This document shows positions 45,421 through 56,135 of a stretch of DNA of 64,000 nucleotides, piece after piece. How positions within the stretch are numbered: the stretch's first letter is position 1; every line of letters starts with the position of its first letter. The notes below the pieces were generated by a model. It made no database searches, was not told the origin of the DNA, and saw nothing but the letters and a program-made list of their open reading frames with translations. This DNA comes from Uruburuella testudinis (lineage in GTDB: Bacteria; Pseudomonadota; Gammaproteobacteria; Burkholderiales; Neisseriaceae), in assembly GCF_022870865.1 (NCBI RefSeq), contig NZ_CP091508.1, forward strand, positions 186,001 to 250,000. The letters are read 5' to 3'. The translations under genes were made by a program, and so were the position numbers.

Positions 45421-46044
45421 TTACCCGGGCGCGATGAACGTGCGGAAGGTCAGATTGATGCGCGGTTCGCTGATGCGGCTGCTTTTCATCAGGGCATGCA
45501 GCCAGTATTGCTGGGTGTCGCCGCGCATGACCAGCAGTTGGCCGTGTTGCAACATGATTTCCCGCTTGTCGCCGCGTGTTTTGTGTTTGAACGCGAATTT
45601 GCGTGCGGCACCGAAGCTGAGCGAAGCAATCACGGTTTGGCGGCCGAGTGCGGCTTCGTTGTCGCTGTGCCAGGCCATGCCTTCGCGGCCGTTGCGGTAG
45701 AGGTTGAGCAGGCAGGAATTAAATGCGGTATCGCCGATTTGCGCTTCTACCAATGCTTTGAGCCGCAACAATAACGGTTGCTGCTGCCAGGGCAAGGCTT
45801 CATGCACCACGCCCGAGTAGGCATAACGAAAGCCGGCCTGCCCATACCACGCCACCTGCCGGGCAGTGGTGATGCGCCGGCCCGCCACCACCACTTCATC
45901 ATGCTGCCATGCAATATCGTGCAACAGGCTGTGCAGGCAGGCATCGGCTTCGGCGGACGGCATTAATAGACCATAATCGTTTACCGTGCCGTCAAACGGC
46001 AGCAGGTTTTCGTCAGGCTGTCTGAATAAATCAAATCCGTTCAT
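45421..46044 (-). CDS. AlkB-like 2-oxoglutarate/Fe(II) dioxygenase
   Basis: The 207-residue protein has the iron ligands HSD in GMAWHSDNEAALG and the distal histidine in YWLHALMKS. The 2-oxoglutarate arginines are in RISEPRINLTFR. Overall it resembles ALKBH2/3-type DNA repair enzymes that reverse N-alkyl base damage. I start at 46044, with GGGAG six bases upstream; the frame can be extended into an A element that begins 29 bases upstream. It stands alone, convergent with truC. Confidence 0.88.
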   Translation of the reverse strand: MNGFDLFRQPDENLLPFDGTVNDYGLLMPSAEADACLHSLLHDIAWQHDEVVVAGRRITTARQVAWYGQAGFRYAYSGVVHEALPWQQQPLLLRLKALVEAQIGDTAFNSCLLNLYRNGREGMAWHSDNEAALGRQTVIASLSFGAARKFAFKHKTRGDKREIMLQHGQLLVMRGDTQQYWLHALMKSSRISEPRINLTFRTFIAPG

Positions 46045-46072
46045 CATCCGCTCCCAATTGGCGCGCCGGTCA

Positions 46073-46224
46073 TACCCATTCATAAAAGTAAGCTAACCAG
46101 GCGGCGCGCCGAAGACAATACACACCTACGGGGCTGGTTGACTTGGCGCTTCAGCACCCTAGCGAAACCAGTCCTCTTCGAGCTCAGGCGGGCCAATGCT
46201 GTTAGCCTATTTTGTGAATGGGTA
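46073..46224. mobile_element. A-type inverted-repeat element, long form, upstream of the AlkB-like gene
   Basis: This 152-base copy has TACCCATTCATAAAAGTAAG at one end and TATTTTGTGAATGGGTA at the other, with TA on both sides. The interior contains CTTCAGCACCCTAGCGAAAC, the site at which B elements are inserted in other A copies. The rest of the gap 46225-46490 holds one DUS and the leader of the next gene. Confidence 0.88.
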
Positions 46225-46490
46225 TAAGGCCATTTTGCGGCCGCGTTGCCGGCGGTAGCCGCCGATGATGGCGGCCGCAGCGATAGGTGCAAATTGGCGG
46301 TTGCCGGCAGGGTTCATCACAGTGGCTCGCCCATCAATCGTAAACAGCCACAGTATAGCGGCAGCAGTGGCGGCGCGGCGACCCGATTCTTGTGTTGTTG
46401 CCGGATATTTTTCAGACGGCCTGAGCATCCTGACGTTATCCGCTTGCGGAATCTGTTAAAATCAAGTTCGAGCTTATTTATTGAAATTTT

Positions 46491-48368
46491 ATGAACATTT
46501 TTTACGAAGAATCCGGCCAGTTCAAAGTGGCCGCCATCGTTCAGAAAAACGATGCCACCTATCAAGTCGACACCCAGCACGGCAAGCGCACCAAAGTGAA
46601 AGCCAACAATGTATTTGTTGAATTTTCACAGCCGATGGCCGAATTTTTGCAGCAGGCGCAAGACGAAGCCGCCGAAATCGACACCGACTTGCTGTGGGAG
46701 GTGTGTGGGGAAGCCGAATTTTCGGCCGCCGCCATCGCCGAAGAATATTTCGGCCACGCGCCCGGCCAAATCGAGCTGGCGGCCACGCTGATAGCACTGT
46801 ATGCCGCGCCGATGTATTTTTATAAAAAAGCCAAAGGCATTTTCAAGGCAGCGCCCGAAGAAACCCTCAAGCAGGCTCTGGCCGCCATCGAGCGCAAAAA
46901 ACAGCAGGATGCGCAAATCGAAGCGTGGGCGGACGAGCTGCAACAGGGCGGTTTGCCGTCTGAAATCGCCGCCGACCTGAAAACCATTCTGCACGCGCCC
47001 GACAAACAAGCACTTACCTACAAAGCCTTTATCAAAGCCGCCGATGCCATGAAGCTCTCGCCGTTGGCCTTGGCGCAGCAAAGCGGCGGCGTGGCTTCGA
47101 TTCCGCAATACTTGCGCGACGGCTTCGAGATGAAATATTTTCCGCAGGGCATTGCTTTTGCCGATTTGCCCGTGCCCGCCGCCGATGGGATGGATTTGCC
47201 GCGCGCCGCTGTGCAAGCGTTTTCGATTGACGATGAAACCACCACCGAAGTAGACGATGCCCTCAGCCTCACCGATTTGGGCAACGGCAGCAAGCGGGTG
47301 GGCATTCATATTGCCGCGCCTTCATTGGCGGTGGCGCCCGGCAGCGAGATTGAAAAAACCATTGCCGCACGCCAAAGCACGGTATATTTTCCCGGCGACA
47401 AAATCACCATGCTGCCCGACAACTGGATTGCCGCTTTCAGCCTCGATGCCGGTGATTACCGCCCCGCCGTCAGCATCTATTTTGATGTCGACAGCGAATT
47501 CAATGTGGGTGCGCCCGAGTGTAAAATCGAAGCCGTGCATATCGTTGAAAACCTGCGCATTCAGGCCATCGAGCCGCATTTCAACGCCGAAAGCGGGCTG
47601 GATGCGGCGGGTGAAGCCCTGTTTGCCCACCATCACGATTTGATTTGGCTTTATCAGTTTGCGGTTGCCCGCCAAAAAGCGCGCGGCAAATACGACCCCG
47701 AGCGCGCACCGCAATACGATTACAGCATCGAGCTGGCCGACGACGGCACGGTGACCGTTGCCCGCCGCGAGCGCGGTTCGCCGATTGATACGCTGGTGAG
47801 CGAAATGATGATTCTGGCCAACAGCAGCTGGGCGCAAATGCTTGATGAAGCCGGCCTGCCCGGGCTGTTTCGTGTGCAGCCCGCCGGCAAAGTGCGCATG
47901 AGCACCCAATCCGAACCGCACATCGGCATGGGCGTGCAGCATTACGGCTGGTTTACCTCGCCCCTGCGCCGCGCCGCCGACTACATCAATCAAAAGCAGC
48001 TCATCAGCCTGATGGATGCCGAAGCCGCGCCGCTGTATCAGAAAAACGATGCCGATCTGTTTGCCGCGCTGCGTGATTTCGACACCGCCTATTCGGCTTA
48101 TGCCGATTTTCAGCGCCAGATGGAGGCCTATTGGAGCCTGGTGTATCTGCAACAGCAAAATATTAAAGAGCTGACCGCCACCTTGTTGAAAGAAGACTTG
48201 GTGCGCATCGACGGCCTGCCCATGGTCGCCCGCGCCACCGGTATTCCGTTTGACGCATTACCGCGCTCGCAAATGAAAGTGGCCGTGGCCGAAGTGGATG
48301 CCGACAAACAGTTTATCGCTTTGAATTATCTGAAAGCAGTGGCGCCGCTTGCGTTTGCGGCATCTTAA
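46491..48368 (+). CDS. RNase II family (RNB domain) 3'-5' exoribonuclease
   Basis: The 625-residue protein has the RNB catalytic aspartates in AFSIDDETTTEVDDALSLTD and the later motif FTSPLRRAADYINQKQL. A long N-terminal region without a clear cold-shock pair precedes the catalytic domain, and the C-terminal S1 domain looks short or diverged. It would degrade RNA processively from the 3' end. Whether it replaces RNase II or has a special substrate is not clear. ATG at 46491 follows an AT-rich leader with a TTAAAAT element near 46456. Confidence 0.85.
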   Translation: MNIFYEESGQFKVAAIVQKNDATYQVDTQHGKRTKVKANNVFVEFSQPMAEFLQQAQDEAAEIDTDLLWEVCGEAEFSAAAIAEEYFGHAPGQIELAATLIALYAAPMYFYKKAKGIFKAAPEETLKQALAAIERKKQQDAQIEAWADELQQGGLPSEIAADLKTILHAPDKQALTYKAFIKAADAMKLSPLALAQQSGGVASIPQYLRDGFEMKYFPQGIAFADLPVPAADGMDLPRAAVQAFSIDDETTTEVDDALSLTDLGNGSKRVGIHIAAPSLAVAPGSEIEKTIAARQSTVYFPGDKITMLPDNWIAAFSLDAGDYRPAVSIYFDVDSEFNVGAPECKIEAVHIVENLRIQAIEPHFNAESGLDAAGEALFAHHHDLIWLYQFAVARQKARGKYDPERAPQYDYSIELADDGTVTVARRERGSPIDTLVSEMMILANSSWAQMLDEAGLPGLFRVQPAGKVRMSTQSEPHIGMGVQHYGWFTSPLRRAADYINQKQLISLMDAEAAPLYQKNDADLFAALRDFDTAYSAYADFQRQMEAYWSLVYLQQQNIKELTATLLKEDLVRIDGLPMVARATGIPFDALPRSQMKVAVAEVDADKQFIALNYLKAVAPLAFAAS

Positions 48369-48478
48369 CGATCGGGCAAGTGGCGTTGGTTGGGCAGTTT
48401 GCTTCATTGAATTCAAGTGATTGAAAAGGGAACAGGCCGTCTGAAACTTGATTTGAACCCGCTTAAAAGGAGGCAGGT

Positions 48479-49180
48479 ATGGCTTACGATTTTTGGTATT
48501 GGGACGGTATCCCCGGCCGCGGCGAGTTTGTCCGGCTGGCGTTGGAAGCCGGTGCGGTTCCCTATCGCGAATGCGCGCGCAGCAGCGCCAATGCACTGCC
48601 CGACGACATGCAGTCGGCGCGCAAACACCCGCCGTTCGCACCGCCCTATCTGATCAGCGGCGAAATGGTGATTGCCCAAACCGCCAATATTTTAATGTTT
48701 CTGGGCGAAAAACACGGCCTGGCGCCCGCTTCATACGAAGGCCGCTTGTGGGTGAACCAATTGCAACTGACCATTGCCGATATGGTGGCCGAAGTGCACG
48801 ACACCCACCATCCGGTTTCCGCTGATGCCTATTATGAAGACCAGCAAGCCGAAGCCGTTGTTAAAGCACACAGTTTCCGCAAAACGCGTCTGCCCAAATA
48901 TCTGGCTTATTTTGAAAGCCTGCTTGCCATGCCCGACAGCTGGCTGGCCGACGGGCAATGGAGTTATGCCGATCTTTCGCTGTTCCAACTGATCGACGGC
49001 CTGCTGTATGCCTTCCCCCGCCGCATGCACACACTGACGCCCGACTACCCCAATATCATGAGCCTGCACCGCCGCGTGGCCGCCCTGCCGCAGCTGCAAG
49101 CCTATTTTCAAAGCAGCCGCCGTCTGCCTTATAATGAAAACGGCATTTTCCGCCACTACCCCCAGCTGGACGGCGAATAA
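48479..49180 (+). CDS. Glutathione S-transferase family protein
   Basis: The 233-residue protein has a thioredoxin-like N-terminal domain (YDFWYWDGIPGRGEFVRLALEAG, then PPYLISGEMVIAQTANILMFLG) and an all-helical C-terminal domain (NQLQLTIADMVAEVHDTHHP). The Y-x-x-x-x-x-GRGE pattern is closest to sigma/alpha-type enzymes. Cytoplasmic conjugation or glutathione-peroxidase-like activity is likely; the substrate is unknown. An AAAAGGAGG site precedes it. An A element begins directly after the stop codon. Confidence 0.85.
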   Translation: MAYDFWYWDGIPGRGEFVRLALEAGAVPYRECARSSANALPDDMQSARKHPPFAPPYLISGEMVIAQTANILMFLGEKHGLAPASYEGRLWVNQLQLTIADMVAEVHDTHHPVSADAYYEDQQAEAVVKAHSFRKTRLPKYLAYFESLLAMPDSWLADGQWSYADLSLFQLIDGLLYAFPRRMHTLTPDYPNIMSLHRRVAALPQLQAYFQSSRRLPYNENGIFRHYPQLDGE

Positions 49181-49332
49181 TACCCATCTATAAAAGTAAA
49201 CTAACCGGGCGGCGAGCCGAAGCGAATATAAGGAATAGGGAGCCGGTTGACTTGGCGCTTCAGTGCTTTAGCGAAACCGGCCTGCTTCGAGTTCAGGCGC
49301 GCCAGCCGTTCGGTTGTTTTTGTAAATGATAT
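49181..49332. mobile_element. A-type inverted-repeat element, long form, diverged
   Basis: TACCCATCTATAAAAGTAAA at the left and a decayed TGTAAATGATAT at the right bound a typical long interior (GGTTGACTTGGCGCTTCAGT). The left TA directly follows the TAA stop of the glutathione transferase gene. Confidence 0.75.
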
Positions 49333-49363
49333 AAACCACCGCCACACTGCCCAAGCACACACC

Positions 49364-50152
49364 ATGACCACATCCGACCGCTGGCAAATCCACCGCCACC
49401 TTGCAACCGACAGCAACGAGCGCCTCACCATTGTGCGCCACATACCGCAGCACATCAGCCTGATCGGTGCCGATGCCGATATCAGCCGCAGCCTGCTGGC
49501 CGCGCGTTACCCCAAGGCTGCTTTTACCGAATACGACCCGCGCGCCGACTTTCTCGATGCGGCCGCGGCGGTGCGCCAAAGCGGCTTTTGGCAGAAGCTT
49601 ACCGGTAAAAATGTACCGCAGCACCGGCAAGCGCTCATCGAGCCCCTGCCTGAAGCCGCCGCCGATATGCTGTGGGCCAACCTGAGCCTGATTACCGCTG
49701 CCGACCTGCCCGCAGTGTTCGACAACTGGGCCCGCCATCTCAAAACTGACAGTTTGCTGTTTTTCACCCATTTCGGCATCGACAGCCTGCAAGAAATATC
49801 AGGCCGTCTGAACGCATGCGGCATCAGCTGTGCCATGCCCACTTTAATCGACATGCACGACCTCGGCGATATGCTGTTCCACCACGGCTTTTACGACCCG
49901 GTGATGGACACCGCCAAGCTCACGCTCAGCTACCGCCGCGCCGACACCTTTTGGCAGGATATGGACACATTGGGCATTTGGCAGGCATTGCAGTTTGACA
50001 ACGAAACCGCCGCCCGCGCCGCCGTTGATGCTATGTGGCAAAGCGGCGAACCTGTCGACATCACGCTGGAAACGGTTTACGGCCATGCGGTGAAAAAGCT
50101 GCTGCTGCCCGAAGGCGAAAGCGCGGTGCAGTTTTTTCCCAAGCGAAAATAA
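49364..50152 (+). CDS. BioC-like SAM-dependent methyltransferase
   Basis: The 262-residue protein lacks a sharp glycine motif but has the BioC-type C-terminal part: FFTHFGIDSLQEISGRLNAC, then IDMHDLGDMLFHHGFYDPVM and KLTLSYRRADTFWQDMDTLG. BioC methylates malonyl-ACP to start pimelate synthesis for biotin, and its partner esterase bioH is at 57115 in this window. The diverged N terminus (LIGADADISRSLLAARYPKA) makes the exact role uncertain. I start at 49364; the longer frame comes from an A element. Confidence 0.68.
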   Translation: MTTSDRWQIHRHLATDSNERLTIVRHIPQHISLIGADADISRSLLAARYPKAAFTEYDPRADFLDAAAAVRQSGFWQKLTGKNVPQHRQALIEPLPEAAADMLWANLSLITAADLPAVFDNWARHLKTDSLLFFTHFGIDSLQEISGRLNACGISCAMPTLIDMHDLGDMLFHHGFYDPVMDTAKLTLSYRRADTFWQDMDTLGIWQALQFDNETAARAAVDAMWQSGEPVDITLETVYGHAVKKLLLPEGESAVQFFPKRK

Positions 50153-50162
50153 GCTGATACCG

Positions 50163-50354
50163 GGGTATGGTGACTATGCAGAATGATGCCGATTTTGGTG
50201 ATGAAACATAGGTGCAAGGCAAAAATTCAGCACACTCAGGCATGGATACAAAGGCATTTCAAATACCGCAGATTCGTTTTCAGGGGCAAAATATCTCTGT
50301 AAATTGAATGGGCAGAACACCCAAGGCCGTCTGAACACTTTTTCAGACGGCCTT
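50163..50354. repeat. Decayed B element joined to a DUS-pair terminator
   Basis: GGGTATGGTGACTATG and GGGCAGAACACCC are the drifted ends of a B element. The right end runs into AAGGCCGTCTGAA, which with TTTTTCAGACGGCCTT forms a terminator hairpin (50323-50354). Confidence 0.65.
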
Positions 50355-50423
50355 GATGTTTCTTAAAAGGCAGGCACGTTATAATTGCGCTTTAAAATCA
50401 ACATGCCGTCTGAAAGCCTGTTT

Positions 50424-51314
50424 ATGAACACCCGCCACACCCGCCGCGCCGCGCTGTTTACCGCTGCCGCGCTGCTGCTCAGCGCCTGCGGCGCCACCCG
50501 AGCCCCCGCCCCGCCGCCTGCCGCCCCGCCCAAAGCCGTGGTCGGCCTGGCGCTCGGCGGCGGCGCATCTAAAGGGTTTGCCCACATCGGCGTGATAAAA
50601 GTTTTGCGCCAAAACAACATCCCCGTCGACATCGTTACCGGCACCAGCGCCGGCGCAGTGGTCGGCAGCCTCTACGCCTCGGGCATGAGCCCCGACCGGC
50701 TGGAGCTGGAAGCGGAAATTCTCGAAAAAGCCGATGTGGTAGATTTAACCCTTTCCACCACCGGCTTCATCAAAGGCCAAAAACTGCAAGACTACATCAA
50801 CCGCAAAGTGGGCAACCGCCCGATTCAAAGCCTGCCGAAAAAATTTGCCGCCGTGGCCACCGACTTTGCCAACGGCCGCATGGTTGCCTTCAACCGCGGC
50901 AACACCGGCCAGGCTGTGCGCGCTTCGGTGAGTATTCCCAACGTTTTTCAACCTACCGTTATCGGCGGGCGCAAATACGTTGACGGCGGCCTCTCCGCCC
51001 CTGTGCCGGTAACCGCCGCCCGCAATTTGGGCGCCAACGTGGTGATTGCCGTCGACATTTCCGCCCGCCCGGCCAAGCTTTCCGATGCAGGCTTTTTTTC
51101 CTATCTCGACCAAAGCCTCAACATCATGAGCGTGTCGGCGCTGAATCAAGAATTGAGCAAGGCCACGGTGGTGATCAAGCCCAAAGTGCAGCAGCTCGGC
51201 GCAGTCGGCGGCTTCGACCAAAAACAGCAGGCCATCAAGCTGGGCGAACAGGCCGCACGCGAAGCCCTGCCGCAAATCAAAGCCGCATTGGCACGCTACC
51301 GGTTGCAACAGTAA
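50424..51314 (+). CDS. Patatin-like phospholipase, lipoprotein
   Basis: The 296-residue protein is a predicted lipoprotein with lipobox LSAC (Cys22). The patatin domain has the oxyanion loop LALGGGASKGFAHIG, nucleophile Ser75 in GTSAG, and the catalytic aspartate in YVDGGLSAP. Bacterial relatives (RssA-like) hydrolyse lipids. It would be held in the periplasm. An earlier ATG at 50403 is itself the start of an ATGCCGTCTGAA uptake sequence; I prefer 50424 because it gives a standard signal peptide. Confidence 0.85.
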   Translation: MNTRHTRRAALFTAAALLLSACGATRAPAPPPAAPPKAVVGLALGGGASKGFAHIGVIKVLRQNNIPVDIVTGTSAGAVVGSLYASGMSPDRLELEAEILEKADVVDLTLSTTGFIKGQKLQDYINRKVGNRPIQSLPKKFAAVATDFANGRMVAFNRGNTGQAVRASVSIPNVFQPTVIGGRKYVDGGLSAPVPVTAARNLGANVVIAVDISARPAKLSDAGFFSYLDQSLNIMSVSALNQELSKATVVIKPKVQQLGAVGGFDQKQQAIKLGEQAAREALPQIKAALARYRLQQ

Positions 51315-51434
51315 AGCGCCTTGCAAACAATACATCAGAACACCCCAGGCCGTCTGAAACAGACCGACTGCACGCCCCAAAGCAGCAAAAATCCAGTACA
51401 ATACACGGCTAAAATCGATAGCGAAAAGAACATT

Positions 51435-52538
51435 ATGGAAGCAGAAATCATCAACCAGCTCAACAACACCCTTGCCGATCTCGAGCAGCGCAGCGCCGAC
51501 ATCCGCGGGTATCTCGACTACGACGGCAAAAAAGAGCGCCTCGAAGAAGTAGTCGGCCTGAGCGAAGACCCCGAATTGTGGAGCGACCCCAAAAAAGCCC
51601 AAGAAATCGGCAAAGAGCGTAAAGTGCTCGAAGGCATCGTGCTCACGCTCGACAACATCGCCGGCGGCATCGAAGACAACCGCATGTTGATTGAAATGGC
51701 CGTCGAAGAAGGCGACGAAGCCGGCTTTGCCGCCGTGCAGGCCGATATCGGCGCCTTGGAAGCGCAAATGGCCGATTTGGAATTCAAACGCATGTTCGAC
51801 CAGCCCGCCGACGTCAACAACTGCTTTATCGACATTACCGCCGGCGCCGGCGGCACCGAAGCCGAAGACTGGGCGGGCATGCTCTACCGCATGTATCTGC
51901 GCTATGCCGAACGCAAAGGCTTCAAAGTGGAAGTGCTCGAAGAAGACGAAGGCGAAATTGCCGGCGTTAACCGCGCCACCATCAAGCTCGACGGCGAATA
52001 CGCCTACGGCCTGCTGCGCACCGAAACCGGCATCCACCGCCTGGTGCGCTATTCGCCGTTTGATTCCAACAACAAACGCCATACCTCGTTTGCCTCGGTA
52101 TTCGTTTACCCCGAGGTGGACGACAGCTTTGAAGTGGAAATCAACCCCGCCGACCTGCGTGTCGACACCTACCGCGCCAGCGGCGCCGGCGGCCAGCACA
52201 TCAACAAAACCGATTCGGCCGTGCGCATCACCCACAACCCCACCGGCATCGTGGTGCAATGCCAAAACGACCGCTCGCAACACCGCAACCGCGAAGAAGC
52301 CATGAATATGCTCAAAGCCAAACTGTTTGAGCTGGAAATGCGCAAACGCAACGAAGAAAAACAATCGCTGGAAGACAGCAAGGCCGATGTCGGCTGGGGG
52401 CACCAAATCCGCTCGTATGTGCTTGATTCTTCACGAATCAAAGACTTGCGCACCGGCTACGAAATGGGCAACACCAAAGCCGTGCTCGACGGTGATCTCG
52501 ACGGCTTTATCGAAGCCAGCCTGAAACAGGGCGTGTAA
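51435..52538 (+). CDS. prfB: Peptide chain release factor 2
   Basis: The 367-residue RF2 has the stop-codon-reading tripeptide SPF at 207-209 and GGQ at 252-254, the peptidyl-hydrolase loop. It ends translation at UGA and UAA. Most prfB genes carry a programmed +1 frameshift (CTT TGA C) after codon 26 or so. Here the site reads TATCTCGACTAC (codons 26-29) with no TGA, so the gene is read straight through. The ATG is at 51435; a longer frame to 51321 has no support. A small B-element remnant (51325-51343) and a DUS lie upstream. Confidence 0.97.
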   Translation: MEAEIINQLNNTLADLEQRSADIRGYLDYDGKKERLEEVVGLSEDPELWSDPKKAQEIGKERKVLEGIVLTLDNIAGGIEDNRMLIEMAVEEGDEAGFAAVQADIGALEAQMADLEFKRMFDQPADVNNCFIDITAGAGGTEAEDWAGMLYRMYLRYAERKGFKVEVLEEDEGEIAGVNRATIKLDGEYAYGLLRTETGIHRLVRYSPFDSNNKRHTSFASVFVYPEVDDSFEVEINPADLRVDTYRASGAGGQHINKTDSAVRITHNPTGIVVQCQNDRSQHRNREEAMNMLKAKLFELEMRKRNEEKQSLEDSKADVGWGHQIRSYVLDSSRIKDLRTGYEMGNTKAVLDGDLDGFIEASLKQGV

Positions 52539-52565
52539 ACCATCAAGGCCGTCTGAAAAAAATAC

Positions 52566-52605
52566 AGGCCGTTTGAAACTTTTCAAGTTTCAGACGGCCT
52601 TTTTA
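52566..52605 (+). terminator. DUS-type hairpin after prfB
   Basis: AGGCCGTTTGAAACTT (one change from the uptake sequence) pairs with AAGTTTCAGACGGCCT, followed by TTTTT. A second forward DUS lies just before it at 52546. Confidence 0.75.
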
Positions 52606-52636
52606 TTATCTTTTAAATATGACATTCGAGGCAAAA

Positions 52637-53179
52637 ATGGCAGATTTAGGTACAGCAGGCGAATGGGTAAACGCCGTGATTGCGGCTGCGGCTTTATTTT
52701 TCGCTTGGGCGGCCGGCAGACAGGCCAAACAGCTCTATCAAGACGGTAGAGAAAAAGAACAAAAGCTGGAACAACTGCGGCGGCGCAGCGAACCGGCCAA
52801 ACTATCAGTATGGTTTGCCGCCGACAAACAGAATACGGCCGCTTGGGGCTTGGTGTTGAACAACGTGGGCGAACGCCCTTTCTACAATTTACACATTCGC
52901 GGCCGATACCGCACCCAAGTATCCGATACCGAATTTACCTACCAATATGCCGTTGTTGTTCCGCCCGGCAAATTTTTCGTGCCGTATCAAACCATCCCAA
53001 ACTCACCTTATCCCTTCCAACACCCCAGAGAATACGATGAAGCCGCACTCACACCGCTGCTCACCACCAAAAAGCACATCATCGGTAAAATAAGCTTTAC
53101 CGACAGCGATAATTTTCAGTGGGAAAGCGACGGCTTGGGCAATTTGCAGGAAGCAACCAACCCCGCAATACCATCCTGA
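52637..53179 (+). CDS. Hypothetical protein with one membrane segment
   Basis: The 180-residue protein has a single hydrophobic helix near the N terminus (WVNAVIAAAALFFAWAAG), a short charged coiled coil (KEQKLEQLRRR) and a soluble C-terminal domain of about 130 residues. I do not recognise the family. The ATG at 52637 has GAGG five bases upstream, while one at 52619 has no such site. It sits between two DUS hairpins, as an independent unit. Confidence 0.6.
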   Translation: MADLGTAGEWVNAVIAAAALFFAWAAGRQAKQLYQDGREKEQKLEQLRRRSEPAKLSVWFAADKQNTAAWGLVLNNVGERPFYNLHIRGRYRTQVSDTEFTYQYAVVVPPGKFFVPYQTIPNSPYPFQHPREYDEAALTPLLTTKKHIIGKISFTDSDNFQWESDGLGNLQEATNPAIPS

Positions 53180-53192
53180 ATACCCATACATC

Positions 53193-54697
<1,505 letters not shown>

Positions 54698-54712
54698 GTT
54701 ATATTGGCAAAC

Positions 54713-54743
54713 AAAGGCCGTCTGAACGTTCAGACGGCCTTTT
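54713..54743 (+). terminator. DUS-pair terminator after purB
   Basis: AAAGGCCGTCTGAACG and CGTTCAGACGGCCTTTT form an almost loop-free perfect palindrome ending in T. Confidence 0.8.
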
Positions 54744-54748
54744 GATAA

Positions 54749-55040
54749 TAGCTATTCACAAAAGTGAGCAAACCGGGCGGCGAGCTGAAAACAGTGCACA
54801 CGCACAGGCTGGTTGACTTGGTGCTTCGCACCTTAGGGTGTCCTGATGTGTCGATTTACGGGTGTATTTTGCCCCTGAAAACGCATCTGCTGCGTTAAAA
54901 AGCCTCGCAAGATGTCCAATCTTGCTGCGTTTTTTGCCTTGCCTTGCATCTGCATTTTCAGGAACAAAAATCCCTCTATAAACGAATGGTCATGACACCC
55001 TAGCGAAACCAGTCCTCTTCAAGCCCAGGCGAACCAAAAC
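54749..55040. mobile_element. A element interrupted by a B element (nested insertion)
   Basis: The left arm of an A element (54749-54835) is followed by a complete B element (54836-55000) and then the right part of the same A element (from 55001, TAGCGAAACCAGTCCTC). Uninterrupted A copies read CCTTAGCGAAACC at this point; here the B element is flanked by TA at 54834-54835 and 55001-55002. This shows a two-base TA target duplication. The A element's right terminal repeat is decayed. The gap 54698-55168 holds nothing else but a short leader with a DUS. Confidence 0.88.
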
Positions 55041-55168
55041 TTTTCTTTTCCGCCCTACATATAAGCGTTTACAATAACACTTTCATTCCTGAGGCCGTCT
55101 GAAACCCAGCCGACAAACACCGACAGTTTATTGCTTGCATGGGCATCAGCACCAACCCGACAACCACC

Positions 55169-56065
55169 ATGAACCACATTACCATTATCGACGGCGGCAT
55201 GGGCCGCGAACTGCACCGCCGCGGCGCACCTTTCCGGCAACCGGAATGGTCGGCGCTGGCATTAACCGAAGCCCCCGCCGTGGTGCGCGAAACGCATTTG
55301 GATTTTATCCGCGCCGGTGCCGAAGTCATCATCACCAACAGCTATGCCGTGGTGCCTTTCCACATCGGCGCACGCTTTGCTGCCGAAGGCGAAGCTCTTG
55401 CGGCGACAGCAGGCCGGCTGGCGCACGAAGCCGTGGCAGAAAGCGGCCAAGCCGTGCGGGTGGCCGCCTCGATTCCGCCGCTGTTCGGCTCTTACCGCCC
55501 CGATTTGTTTGATGCTGCCCGCGCCGCCGAAATCGCCTTGCCGCTGATTCACAGCCAAGCGCCGTATGCCGATATCTGGCTGGCGGAAACCCAAAGCAGC
55601 ATCGCCGAGCCGGCCACCGTCAAAAAACTGCTGCCGCACGACGGCAAGCCTTATTGGACGGCGTTTACGCTGGAAGACCAAATGCCGCACCGCGAGCCGC
55701 TGCTGCGCTCCGGCGAACGGGTGGCCGATGCCGTGGCCGCCATGCTGGATTTGGGCGTGGATGCGGTGTTGTTCAACTGTAGCCAGCCCGAAGTGATGGA
55801 AGCCGCCGTTACCACCGCGCGCAAAGTATTAGATGATAGCCGCAGCCGCGCACATCTGGGCGTGTATGCCAACGCCTTCGAACCGCATGCCGGCGAAGCG
55901 CTGGCCGCCAACGACGGCCTCGATACCATCCGCCGAGATACCACCCCGCCGCACTATCTGGCTTGGGCGCAGCGCTGGTGCAATGCAGGCGCCGATATGG
56001 TCGGCGGCTGCTGCGGCATCGGGCCGGAGCATATTGATGTTTTGGCCAAAGGGTTGAATCCGTAA
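55169..56065 (+). CDS. mmuM: Homocysteine S-methyltransferase
   Basis: The 298-residue protein is a zinc-dependent methyltransferase: IIDGGMGRELHRRG at the N terminus, the first zinc cysteine in VLFNCSQPEV and the paired cysteines in GGCCGIGPEHI. It transfers a methyl group from S-methylmethionine or a similar donor to homocysteine, giving methionine. I start at 55169 (MNHITIIDGG); a longer frame to 55139 adds ten residues without a ribosome site. Confidence 0.85.
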   Translation: MNHITIIDGGMGRELHRRGAPFRQPEWSALALTEAPAVVRETHLDFIRAGAEVIITNSYAVVPFHIGARFAAEGEALAATAGRLAHEAVAESGQAVRVAASIPPLFGSYRPDLFDAARAAEIALPLIHSQAPYADIWLAETQSSIAEPATVKKLLPHDGKPYWTAFTLEDQMPHREPLLRSGERVADAVAAMLDLGVDAVLFNCSQPEVMEAAVTTARKVLDDSRSRAHLGVYANAFEPHAGEALAANDGLDTIRRDTTPPHYLAWAQRWCNAGADMVGGCCGIGPEHIDVLAKGLNP

Positions 56066-56067
56066 TA

Positions 56068-56135
56068 GCCATTCACACAGACCACCTAACGGCGTTGGTT
56101 TGTGTGAGCTCGAAGAGGAATGGTCAGGACACCCT
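56068..56135. repeat. Truncated A element joined to the right end of a B element
   Basis: CATTCACACAGACCACCTAACGG up to GAGCTCGAAGAGGA is the left part of an A element in reverse form. It is cut off and followed by ATGGTCAGGACACCCTA, the end of a B element. Confidence 0.6.

Noticed and set aside
49247..49363. 39-residue N-terminal extension of the BioC-like protein
   Set aside because: It is read from an A element; the conserved protein begins after it.
51435..51520. Programmed frameshift in prfB
   Set aside because: The stop codon and slippery site are absent, and the gene is one continuous frame.
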